The translations under genes were made by a program, and so were the position numbers. A stretch of DNA of 10,163 nucleotides from Candidatus Sigynarchaeota archaeon (lineage in GTDB: Archaea > Asgardarchaeota > Lokiarchaeia > Sigynarchaeales > Sigynarchaeaceae), in the NCBI GenBank assembly GCA_030587525.1, contig JAUQYW010000764.1, positions 1 to 10,163 of the forward strand, read 5' to 3'. Shown here piece by piece: positions 1 through 7,099 of this stretch. Each line of letters starts with the position of its first letter. Positions within the stretch are counted from its first letter, which is position 1. The notes below the pieces were generated by a model, which was given only the letters and a program-made list of their open reading frames with translations, had not been told where the DNA came from and did no database searches.

Positions 1-1
1 C

Positions 2-82
2 GTCATCTATATCGAGAACACGTTCTTCTGCGAATATACAAAGAAAATAATGAAAAAAAAAGGAAAATGCACGAATGCTTGA
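2..82 (+). CDS. Probable C-terminal end of an upstream gene (partial)
   Basis: This frame is open from the left edge to a TGA at 80-82 and encodes about 26 residues ending in KKKGKCTNA. Its first codons (ATC, GAG, AAC, ACG, TTC, TTC, TGC) show the C/G-ending preference of the well-supported genes in the window, unlike the A/T-rich DNA after it. A T-rich tract typical of an archaeal terminator follows about 25 bases after the stop. The fragment is too short to identify. Another frame (from base 1) is also open, to a TGA at about 130, but its codons are less like the neighbours. Inference only. Confidence 0.35.
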   Translation, partial: VIYIENTFFCEYTKKIMKKKGKCTNA

Positions 83-105
83 AACGCGTGAAAATTCTAC
101 TATAC

Positions 106-120
106 TTTTTTTATATTTTT
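106..120 (+). terminator. Oligo-T terminator after the left-edge gene
   Basis: Two T runs, T7 at 106-112 and T5 at 116-120, lie just after the presumed stop at 80-82. Archaeal RNA polymerase commonly terminates at such U-rich tracts without needing a hairpin. The assignment depends on the partial gene upstream being real. Confidence 0.35.
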
Positions 121-264
121 AGCGACACATGACGATCTCGATAGAAGCCCGATAAATCCCCGTATGATCCCGATATTAACGATAATCTCGATAATGATGT
201 CAGAGATGTCAGTTTAGACTACCAAAGTACTGACAATATTAGAGTAGAACTAACAAATGGTAGG

Positions 265-297
265 AAAAAAAGGATGCAAAAAGATGTTGAAAAAAAA
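265..297 (-). terminator. Triple oligo-T terminator after the SCP2 gene
   Basis: On the minus strand, three T runs follow the SCP2-protein stop codon within 50 bases: T8 (290-297), T5 (278-282) and T7 (265-271). Serial U-tracts are typical archaeal intrinsic terminators. Nothing else explains this base pattern. Confidence 0.5.
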
Positions 298-314
298 TGT
301 CGGTTCCTTGTGGT

Positions 315-851
315 CTATCCTTCCAATTCTTCGCGCACCAATTCTGTCAAGGTGCGGAACTTGATTGCGTCGGGAAGCGGGCCTTGGACTTTCAGGTCGC
401 CGGCCATATAGGCACTCGTCGCGTCTGTCTCGCCCGAGAGCACGCCGACCGCGACATCGGAATTCATGGAAAGCGTGATATCCGGTGTGCCTTCTTCGCC
501 ATCCTTAACATCAAACTTGCCTTCCTTGACGAGCATAGTTATCTTGGGCCCATTGGTGATGTTGAAAAGGAGATTGCGGTCCCACCCCTCGACCTCGTCC
601 TGGATTTCCTCGCTTTTATTCGCGATTTCAGCCAGGATCTTGAAAAAGTCAAGGGCGTTGTCGATCGAGAACTCCCCATTTTCAATCTTCTCTGCCAAAT
701 CTTCCTTGGATAGCCCTCCTGAAGACTTCGCGGGCTTAGCTGCCGCCTTCTTGGGTTCCTCGGCTTTCTTGGCAGCTTCCGGTGCTTTCTTGACATCAGC
801 AGCCTTCTTTACAGCTGCTGTTGGCTTGGTTTCTGCAGCTTTCTTTCCCAT
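315..851 (-). CDS. SCP2 sterol-carrier-domain protein with Lys/Ala-rich N-terminal tail
   Basis: The protein has 178 residues. Residues 1 to about 45 form a low-complexity tail of Lys, Ala, Pro and Glu (repeated KKA and AAKK units), probably disordered. Residues about 50-178 look like an SCP2 fold: a helical start, a strand segment around LLFNITNGPKITM, a PDITLSMNSD stretch and the diagnostic block SAYMAGDLKVQGPLPDAIKF near 146-165, which matches the family signature around the hydrophobic pocket. SCP2 domains bind lipids or fatty acyl-CoA in the cytoplasm; the ligand here is unknown. The ATG at 849-851 is preceded by AAGG, 8 nt upstream, which supports this start. The gene stands alone, divergent from valS across a long spacer and followed by T-tracts. 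The domain call is firm; the physiological role is not known. Confidence 0.85.
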   Translation of the reverse strand: MGKKAAETKPTAAVKKAADVKKAPEAAKKAEEPKKAAAKPAKSSGGLSKEDLAEKIENGEFSIDNALDFFKILAEIANKSEEIQDEVEGWDRNLLFNITNGPKITMLVKEGKFDVKDGEEGTPDITLSMNSDVAVGVLSGETDATSAYMAGDLKVQGPLPDAIKFRTLTELVREELEG

Positions 852-1405
852 ATCATTCGCCTTAATTCTTGTTTATTATTACCGTTTGCATTACGAGTTC
901 TTTATTGTTCGATATTGCTCGTATTTTCATTCTCGCATTTAATATCTTATTTCAGCGATGTTCGAGTTCCAAGTGTTACCGAGTTGCCCCCAGTTACTTT
1001 AACAAGCATTTTTAAAGAAACTTGAGGAGTGTATGACTCTAACTTACAATGTGCCGTTAGGAATTTAAACGTTTATTCTCGAACAATTCTAGATTTACTA
1101 AAATCTCCGCACCGCACGGGGTTGCATCCACCCGGTTCGCCATCGATAAACAGAAAGTTCTTACGAGTTTGATGGTGAAAAACGATACTTTTTTGTTGGT
1201 TGTTGGCTATTCACGCGCGGCCAGTTCACGCCGGCGAATTATTTCTGTCCATAATTGGCGGCACTCCCGCGAAGCTCGCAATCGCGCCGTTTTAGACATT
1301 CATGACAAGGACTGCCCGGCACGACAAAGCACCCGGCAACCGAACATAACGCCCGAAAACCTAAAAAAAAACCTTTTCTTTTAAACAGTAAAAGGTGCAC
1401 TCACG
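852..1405. other. Gene-free spacer between the divergent SCP2 and valS genes
   Basis: These 554 bases hold no convincing gene. The left part is A/T-rich and should carry the minus-strand promoter of the SCP2 gene; no single TATA box stands out. A TATA-like TTTTTAAAG at about 1011-1018 (plus) is followed by a GAGGAG (1024-1029) and an 11-codon frame, probably chance. A GC-rich island at about 1108-1142 can form a weak hairpin (GGGT paired with ACCC). A 71-codon frame at 1169-1384 lacks a ribosome site and recognisable similarity. The valS Shine-Dalgarno site is at the right end. I found no tRNA, repeat array or mobile-element end. Confidence 0.5.
1391..1397 (+). promoter_or_regulatory. Shine-Dalgarno site of valS
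   Basis: AAAGGTG lies 8 nt before the ATG at 1406. It is complementary to the CACCU core near the 3' end of archaeal 16S rRNA and fixes the valS start codon. Confidence 0.6.
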
Positions 1406-4153
1406 ATGGCATTCAAAGAATTATCACAGACCTATAACCCGAAAGAAATCGAGGAAGAGATTTACCTCTGGTGGGAAAAGGAGGGTTTTTTCCGGCCGGA
1501 GAAGCAACGTGAACTGGGGCTCGTGAAGCCCGGTTCTCCAAAATTCTGCATCACGATCCCGCCGCCAAACGTCACGGGGCAATTACACCTTGGCCACGCG
1601 ATTACCATTGCCATCGAGGATTACATGACCCGTTACGAGCGGCTGCGCGGGAAAGAGACCTTGTTCGTTCCCGGCTGCGATCATGCAGGTATCGCGACGC
1701 AGAACGTCGTGGAACGCGAGTTATTGAAGCAAGGCATCAAGCGAAAGGAACTCGGCAGGGAAAAATTCGTCGAAAAGGTCTGGGAGTGGAAGAAAAAATA
1801 CCACGCGCGCATCACGGAGCAATCGAAACGCCTCGGTATATCTTGCGATTGGACCCGGGAGCGCTTCACGCTCGACGAAAACCTTTCACGCGCGGTCCGC
1901 GTGGCGTTCGTGACCCTGTACAAGAAAGGCTTGATCTACCGGGGCAAATACCTGGTGAATTGGTGCCCGGGCCGCTGCGAATCGGCAATCTCGGACCTGG
2001 AGGCCATTCCCGAGGACGAGGAAAGCTTTCTTTGGTACTTGAAGTACCCCGTCATCACGAAACAGTTCAAGAAACCAGCCGGCGAATGGGGCTCTGGTTC
2101 ATGGGCAAAAGGTGCAACCGAGTTCATCGAGGTCGCCACCACCCGCCCGGAAACGTTGCTCGGGGATGCCGGCGTCGCGACGCACGAGAAACACGAGAAA
2201 TACGGGAAGCTTATTGGGAAAAAAGCCATCTTGCCGGCGATCGGCAGGGAAATCCCGATTTTCAACGACCAGCTCGTCGATCCAGCATTCGGGACCGGGG
2301 CTGTCAAGGTCACGCCGGCGCACGACCCCGCGGACTATGAAATGGGACAGCGTCACGGCCTCGAATTCATCACGGTCATGGACGAGAAGGGTAACATGGT
2401 GAAGGGTCTAACAGGTAAATATGGAGGCATAGATCGATTCAAATGCCGCCAAGATATCGTCGCCGATCTCAAGAAAGAAGGTTTACTCATCAAGATAGAG
2501 CCATACACGCATGCGGTAGCTCATTGCCAGCGCTGCGACGCTGTCGTCGAACCGAGGATCTCGACGCAGTGGTTCGTGAGCACCAAGACGCTTGCCGGCG
2601 CGGCCATGGATGCCGTGCGCAGCGGTTTGAGCAAGATCATCCCGGAACGCGAGGAACGACGGTTTTTCCAGTGGATGGAACACATCAAGGACTGGTGCAT
2701 CAGCCGGCAGCTCTGGTGGGGGCATCGCATTCCCGTGTGGTACTGCGCCAACGGCCACCAGGTCTGCGAGCTGGAAGACCCGGTCAAGTGCCCGGAGTGC
2801 GGTGACACGAACCTCAAGCAAGATGAAGACGTGCTCGACACGTGGTTCTCGTCCGGCTTGTGGCCGTTCTCTACCCTTGGTTGGCCCAACGAGGAGGACC
2901 CTGATTTCCAGCGCTTCTATCCGACCGACATGCGTGAGACCGGATACGATATATTGTTCTTCTGGGTCGCCCGGGAGATGATGCTCGGTTGTGAATTCAC
3001 GAAAAGACCGCCATATAGTTTCATCTATCTCCATGGCATCGTCCGCAACGAGGAAAGCAAGAAAATCAGTAAATCCATGGAGAACGTGGAAAGATACGAC
3101 CCGCTGAACATCATCAAGGACTCCGGCTGCGACGCCTTGCGGCACACGCTCGTCTCGAATGCCGTGCCGGGTATGGACGTGAACATGGACTTCCGCCAGC
3201 TCGAGGCTTCCAAGCGCTTCTGCAACAAGATCTGGCAATCGACCAAGTACGTGCTGGGGAACATCCAGAAAGGCGAGAACATCCCGCGCATCGACAAGAA
3301 ATATCCGGCAAAGAAATTTCAGCTTGCCGACAAGTGGATCTTGTCCCGCCTCAACAGGCTCATCAAAAATATAACGGAGTTCAATGAACAGCACGATTAT
3401 ATGAACGCCTCGCGCGAGCTCAAGAATTTCATCTGGGACGAGTTTTGCGACTGGTACATAGAAGCATCGAAAGTCAGGCTGTACAGCGAAACGGAGACGG
3501 ACAAGGTCACGCCCAAGGCCGTCCTGCTACACGTGCTCGAATCGTGCCTGATCATGATGCATCCCATTATGCCGCACCTCACCGAAGCCTTGTGGCAAGC
3601 GCTGCCCGCGTCGATCAAGACCGGGCCGGCGATCATCGTGGCGAAATGGCCTGAATTTACCAAAGCGCTCGTTAACGATGACGTTGAAAGCGGGTTTGGA
3701 CTTGCCATGGATCTCGTGAAGGGCATCCGCAGCATCCGGACGGATTTCAATGTCCCGCCCGGCACGAAGATACCGCTCACCATCGATGCGGGAGAAAACA
3801 AAGGTATCATCGATGGCGTCAAAGGCGAGATCGAGGCCTTGGCTAGAATCGATCCTATCCAGATGAACGTGCTGGCATCTGTGGTACCACCGAAACACGC
3901 GGGGCGGCTCCTTCTCCGCGGTATCACAGCTTACTTGCCACTCGAAGGATTGATCGACCTGGAGAAAGAAAAAACTCGAATCTCAAACGAAATGGCCAAG
4001 GTCGAGAAGCTGGCAGACCAGTGCAAGAAAAAACTCGCGAGTCCCTTCGCACAAAAGGCGGACGCGCAAGTGGTGCAACAAGAACGCGAAAAACTCGCGG
4101 GCTACGAGGAAAAATTGACCCGTCTCAAGGAACAAATGGAGATCCTTGGGTAG
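1406..4153 (+). CDS. valS: Valyl-tRNA synthetase, bacterial-type
   Basis: This class I synthetase (915 residues, normal length) charges tRNA-Val with valine in the cytoplasm and edits mischarged threonine. Visible in order: PPPNVTGQLHLGHA (HIGH motif, 61-64); PGCDHAGIATQ (89-99); the CP1 editing domain with TTRPETLLGD (245-254) and GTGAVKVTPAHDPADYEMG (296-314); WCISRQLWWGHRIP (430-443); Cys-rich segments (374/377 and 447/454/462/465) that may bind zinc; DTWFSSGLWP (478-487); KISKS (553-557); an anticodon-binding helical domain (about 640-800) with FIWDEFCDWYIEASK; and a C-terminal coiled coil (about 850-913). The DHAGIATQ form marks the bacterial-type clade rather than the usual archaeal form (DDNGLPTE-like). 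NWCPGRC at 185-191 has one residue more than the common CPRC. It is the first gene of a cluster with coaBC, 64 nt downstream. Confidence 0.97.
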   Translation: MAFKELSQTYNPKEIEEEIYLWWEKEGFFRPEKQRELGLVKPGSPKFCITIPPPNVTGQLHLGHAITIAIEDYMTRYERLRGKETLFVPGCDHAGIATQNVVERELLKQGIKRKELGREKFVEKVWEWKKKYHARITEQSKRLGISCDWTRERFTLDENLSRAVRVAFVTLYKKGLIYRGKYLVNWCPGRCESAISDLEAIPEDEESFLWYLKYPVITKQFKKPAGEWGSGSWAKGATEFIEVATTRPETLLGDAGVATHEKHEKYGKLIGKKAILPAIGREIPIFNDQLVDPAFGTGAVKVTPAHDPADYEMGQRHGLEFITVMDEKGNMVKGLTGKYGGIDRFKCRQDIVADLKKEGLLIKIEPYTHAVAHCQRCDAVVEPRISTQWFVSTKTLAGAAMDAVRSGLSKIIPEREERRFFQWMEHIKDWCISRQLWWGHRIPVWYCANGHQVCELEDPVKCPECGDTNLKQDEDVLDTWFSSGLWPFSTLGWPNEEDPDFQRFYPTDMRETGYDILFFWVAREMMLGCEFTKRPPYSFIYLHGIVRNEESKKISKSMENVERYDPLNIIKDSGCDALRHTLVSNAVPGMDVNMDFRQLEASKRFCNKIWQSTKYVLGNIQKGENIPRIDKKYPAKKFQLADKWILSRLNRLIKNITEFNEQHDYMNASRELKNFIWDEFCDWYIEASKVRLYSETETDKVTPKAVLLHVLESCLIMMHPIMPHLTEALWQALPASIKTGPAIIVAKWPEFTKALVNDDVESGFGLAMDLVKGIRSIRTDFNVPPGTKIPLTIDAGENKGIIDGVKGEIEALARIDPIQMNVLASVVPPKHAGRLLLRGITAYLPLEGLIDLEKEKTRISNEMAKVEKLADQCKKKLASPFAQKADAQVVQQEREKLAGYEEKLTRLKEQMEILG

Positions 4154-4201
4154 ACGCGTCATAGCATTCAAATACTTCACCGATAATGATACACACGACA
4201 C

Positions 4202-4208
4202 GAGGAAG
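4202..4208 (+). promoter_or_regulatory. Shine-Dalgarno-like site that favours the 4218 start of coaBC
   Basis: GAGGAAG lies 9 nt before an in-frame TTG at 4218. The longer frame would begin at a TTG at 4146, inside the last codons of valS, with GGAG at 4138-4141. The 4218 start removes a charged 24-residue leader that does not resemble family members. Confidence 0.4.
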
Positions 4209-4217
4209 CGACCCAAA

Positions 4218-5501
4218 TTGCTCGGTCCACACCCATCGAAGGACATCAAGGGCACCACGTCCACGATCTTGAAAGGAAAAACCATCTGCATGTGCTTGAC
4301 AGGGTCAGTCGCCGTGATGACCGCGCCAATCATCGCCCGGGAGTTCATGCGACTCGGTGCCGAGGTGATAGCTGTCATGACCAAGGCGGCGACGCAGCTC
4401 ATCCAGCCGGATCTCATGCACTGGGCCACGGGGAATCCTAGCATCACGACACTCACCGGCGCGGTCGAGCACGTGCAGATCGCCGGCGATCGAAACTCGA
4501 CCGCTGACCTCGTTCTCGTGTGCCCGGCCACCGCGAACACGATCTCGAAGATCGCAGCGGGTATCGACGACACGCCGGTCACGACCGTGGTCACGACGGC
4601 TTTTGGCTCTGGTATTCCCATTGTCGTGGTCCCGGCCATGCATGAGTGCATGTACAACCATCCAATCCTCGGCGAGAACATCCTCAAGCTCAAGCGGCTC
4701 GGTGTCGAATTCATCGGTCCCCGCATATCCGAAGGCAAGGCTAAGATTGCACGGATTGACGAGATCGTGAACCGTTGTCGCGACATCATCGTGCAAGACC
4801 CGGAAATGAAGAAATACAAGGTGCTCCTCACGGTTGGGCCGACGCGGGAATACATCGACCGGGTCAGGTTCATCAGCAACCCGAGCTCGGGCAAGATGGG
4901 CATGTCCATAGCCGAAGAGATCGTCGCCCGGGGGGGCTCGGTGACCATCATCATGGCGAAAGGCGTTCCTGAACCGCCCTTGAGCAATAACGTGCGGACG
5001 ATCGAGATCACGACCACGCAAGAGCTTCTCGATGCAGTCATGAAGGAATTGAAAGAAAACACCTATCAATTCTTCATCAGTGCTGCGGCAGTATCCGATT
5101 TTCGGCCGAAAGAATTTGTTGACGAAAAAATCTCATCGCAGACCGGAGAGCTCATCGTGAAACTCGTGCCGACCCCGAAGATCATCAAAGAGGTGCGAAA
5201 GCATTTCCCAGGCCTTTTCATCGTCGCATTCAAGGCCGAGGTGCCGAAGACTCCGGAGGAGATGATCGAGAAGGCATATGCATCCCTAATATCATCGAAC
5301 TCGGATCTCGTCGTCGCCAACGACGTGGGCCGGCCTGATACGGGCTTTGAATCGCCCACGAACGAGGTTTACATCATCGACAAGGACAAGAACGTGTTCC
5401 ACGAGCCGTTGCAAACCAAGCGGTTGATCGCGGTCAAGATCGTCGAAAAGATGCTCGAGACGTTCAGGGGTCAAGAATTCGAGAAAAAACAATCGACATG
5501 A
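4218..5501 (+). CDS. coaBC: Bifunctional phosphopantothenoylcysteine synthetase/decarboxylase CoaBC
   Basis: The protein (427 residues from the TTG at 4218) joins cysteine to 4'-phosphopantothenate (CoaB) and decarboxylates the product to 4'-phosphopantetheine (CoaC) in CoA synthesis. The N-terminal flavoprotein domain has LTGSVAVMTAPIIAREF, the likely catalytic His in EHVQIA (His85), ADLVLVCPATANTISKIA and PAMHECM (139-145). The CoaB domain (about 200-420) has VGPTREYIDRVRFISNPSSGKMG (206-228), SAAAVSDFRP (288-297), a Lys at about 315 near TPKII, AFKAE (337-341) and VANDV (367-371). The opening HPSKDIKGTTSTILKGK resembles the short N-terminus of archaeal CoaBC proteins, which supports the 4218 start. 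The alternative TTG at 4146 would overlap valS by 8 bases and give 451 residues. Co-transcription with valS is likely because there is no terminator between them. Confidence 0.93.
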   Translation: MLGPHPSKDIKGTTSTILKGKTICMCLTGSVAVMTAPIIAREFMRLGAEVIAVMTKAATQLIQPDLMHWATGNPSITTLTGAVEHVQIAGDRNSTADLVLVCPATANTISKIAAGIDDTPVTTVVTTAFGSGIPIVVVPAMHECMYNHPILGENILKLKRLGVEFIGPRISEGKAKIARIDEIVNRCRDIIVQDPEMKKYKVLLTVGPTREYIDRVRFISNPSSGKMGMSIAEEIVARGGSVTIIMAKGVPEPPLSNNVRTIEITTTQELLDAVMKELKENTYQFFISAAAVSDFRPKEFVDEKISSQTGELIVKLVPTPKIIKEVRKHFPGLFIVAFKAEVPKTPEEMIEKAYASLISSNSDLVVANDVGRPDTGFESPTNEVYIIDKDKNVFHEPLQTKRLIAVKIVEKMLETFRGQEFEKKQST

Positions 5502-5514
5502 AATCGTGAATGAA

Positions 5515-6090
5515 ATGGAAGAGAAAAAACTCGAAATGATCTATCAGGCCATCGGCGTTGCTATGTTCATCTGGTTATTCGCAGTCATCAGGTACGATTT
5601 GCGATTCGCGGAATACTTTTCGTGCTTTGCTTTTGGAGTCATGGCACTTGGAATGCTCCTCAAGATGAAAAATGAATGGTTGAACCTCTTCACCGTATCC
5701 TACCTTATCGTGTCCTTCTATCTACTTACACGTCAGGCAATATGGGTGGGTACCTATGGCCTCAATGCGGATTACACTTACCTGATCCCACTCCCGGCCA
5801 CACCCGGCGCGCCCTGGTTCGTGCACGTGATTATGCATGGCGTTCCCATCCCGCTCGTGTTTCTCATTATGGCCAAGACCAAGCTTGCCATTGATTGGAA
5901 AAAGTTCGTTATTGTCACGTTGCTGCTCGTTGTCTGGAGTTACACGATGGACGGAGAGCGCTTCATTGGCATGCCGGATTTCTGGATTGCCTATCCAGTC
6001 GGAATACCGCTCACCGTGGTATACTTGTACGTGTATAATAGGTGGATCCGCCCGATCTTGCTCGCACGTGCAAACAAAGCAAAAACGTGA
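5515..6090 (+). CDS. Integral membrane protein of unknown function, about six transmembrane helices
   Basis: I do not recognise the family. From the ATG at 5515 the protein has 191 residues and about six hydrophobic segments (roughly 9-27, 30-49, 56-75, 100-120, 130-145, 155-178), with short loops and a basic C-terminus. Polar or aromatic residues that could be functional lie in or near helices: RQAIWVG after helix 3, VIMHGVPIPL in helix 4, YTMDGERFIGMPDFW between helices 5 and 6. There is no signal peptide or soluble domain. GTGA at 5506-5509 is 5 nt upstream of this ATG and may act as the ribosome site; a GTG start at 5506 would add three residues. The gene begins only 13 nt after coaBC, so the two are probably translated from one transcript. 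It ends 10 nt from the convergent GHMP kinase gene. Transporter, enzyme or sensor cannot be decided. Confidence 0.8.
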   Translation: MEEKKLEMIYQAIGVAMFIWLFAVIRYDLRFAEYFSCFAFGVMALGMLLKMKNEWLNLFTVSYLIVSFYLLTRQAIWVGTYGLNADYTYLIPLPATPGAPWFVHVIMHGVPIPLVFLIMAKTKLAIDWKKFVIVTLLLVVWSYTMDGERFIGMPDFWIAYPVGIPLTVVYLYVYNRWIRPILLARANKAKT

Positions 6091-6100
6091 AAAATAGAAA

Positions 6101-7099
6101 TTAAATCTTTTTTTCTTCTGGATAGCAGAAGATGTTAATCATCTCCGCTTTTCCACCCGCTTTATTGAGGGCGGTCGCAACTTTCTTCTGGATCTTCTCG
6201 TCAGCGCAGACCGCGAGCATGCATCCGCCTCCACCGGCACCCATCTGCTTCGCGCCGAACGCCCCGTTCTCGATGGCGATCTTGCACATCCGGTTCAGCT
6301 TGTCGGTCGCTGCCCCGATGATGTTCTCCTGCTCTTGATGCATGCACATAAGCTTGCCGATCCGGCGCAAATCGCAACCATCTTCGAGGTGATGCTTCCC
6401 CTCGAGGACGACCTTGTGGAGGACATCGAAGGCATCTGTGTATATCTTGTTCTTTTTCTCCAGCTCGGTTTTGACCCTATTCAAAACTTTTTTAGCCTCT
6501 CTCGGCTCGCAAGAATCACCGACGACTAGCGGAACGCGTTTCACGTTCAAGACGTCTACTCGGGGCGTATCGCCGGTTGAGATGAATGTAATTCCACCGA
6601 AGGCGATGGAATATTGATCCATACGGCCGCACATAATGCCGAGGATGTTATGTTCCGCGTTATACGCGTGCTCGGCAATATCTGCCTTGCTAAGATTCAA
6701 CCCGAAAAGATGGTTAATGCCCGAAAGGAACCCGACGCTCACGGCAGCCGACGTGCTCAAGCCAGCCCCGATGGGAATGTCAGTCCTAACATTGGCCGAG
6801 AATCCCTTGATCTTGCCAGCGTTGATGGAAGACTCCAGCGATTTCAAGCACGCGTGCCAATACTTGAGATGGCAGTTGTAATTGAAAAGCGCTTTCTTGT
6901 CATTCACTGAAAATGTTTCTTCTTCCGCAGGATATTCCTTGGAGAAGAAATGGATCACACCATCGTTCCGGGTTTCCATTTCGAAATACATAAACTTGTC
7001 AATGGTGGCGGCGATGACTGGCCTGCCGATGAGGTCAATCTTGTCGCCGAAAAGGCAAATTCTGCCGGGAACGGCGAGTTTCACGGAACTCATGGTCAT
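6101..7099 (-). CDS. GHMP-family small-molecule kinase (mevalonate/galactokinase-like)
   Basis: This is a 332-residue cytoplasmic ATP-dependent kinase. All three GHMP motifs are visible: motif 1 PGRICLFGDKIDLIGRPVIA (11-30), the ATP-binding glycine loop PIGAGLSTSAA (109-119) and motif 3 KQMGAGGGGC (284-293). CGRMDQYSIAFGG (157-169) places a likely catalytic Asp at 161 in a galactokinase-like MDQ context. Motif 3 (GAGGGGC) and GRPVIAATID look more like mevalonate kinase, so the substrate is open: mevalonate or a derivative, or a sugar. In motif 1 the usual Glu-His pair is Asp-Lys (19-20). The protein has 11 cysteines. The start is uncertain between the ATG at 7099 and the one at 7093; AAGGA at 7104-7108 is better spaced for the latter. 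The gene is monocistronic: convergent with the membrane-protein gene and divergent from rps30e. Confidence 0.85.
   Translation of the reverse strand: MTMSSVKLAVPGRICLFGDKIDLIGRPVIAATIDKFMYFEMETRNDGVIHFFSKEYPAEEETFSVNDKKALFNYNCHLKYWHACLKSLESSINAGKIKGFSANVRTDIPIGAGLSTSAAVSVGFLSGINHLFGLNLSKADIAEHAYNAEHNILGIMCGRMDQYSIAFGGITFISTGDTPRVDVLNVKRVPLVVGDSCEPREAKKVLNRVKTELEKKNKIYTDAFDVLHKVVLEGKHHLEDGCDLRRIGKLMCMHQEQENIIGAATDKLNRMCKIAIENGAFGAKQMGAGGGGCMLAVCADEKIQKKVATALNKAGGKAEMINIFCYPEEKKI
6108..6114 (+). terminator. Oligo-T terminator of the valS-coaBC-membrane protein cluster
   Basis: T7 lies 18 bases after the stop codon of the membrane-protein gene, inside the last codons (Lys-Lys) of the convergent kinase gene. 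On the opposite strand, T5 runs (complement of 6090-6094 and 6081-6085) follow the kinase stop, so both transcripts probably end in this short overlap. Confidence 0.4.

Noticed and set aside
297..942. Plus-strand frames opposite the SCP2 gene
   Set aside because: The minus-strand product has a recognisable SCP2 domain, a ribosome site and terminators; these frames have none of these.
1033..1068. An 11-codon frame (MTLTYNVPLGI) behind GAGGAG and a TATA-like box
   Set aside because: The TATA box is so close that transcription would start after the ATG, and nothing shows selection on the peptide.
950..1145. Possible tRNA, suggested by GTTCGAG and GGTTCGCC stretches
   Set aside because: The bases flanking these T-loop-like words cannot form a five-pair T stem, and no acceptor or anticodon stem can be drawn on either strand.
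1169..1384. A 71-codon plus-strand frame before valS
   Set aside because: No Shine-Dalgarno site, no recognisable similarity, Arg-rich mixed codon use unlike the neighbours, and an ending in an A-run and T-rich stretch. I treat it as chance within the spacer.
2483..3394. A 303-codon minus-strand frame
   Set aside because: It lies entirely inside valS, which has a full set of conserved motifs. The frame arises from GC-biased third positions on the opposite strand.
3983..5062. A 359-codon minus-strand frame, and others overlapping it
   Set aside because: It is a shadow of the end of valS and most of coaBC, with Ser/Met/Thr-rich nonsense composition and no domain.
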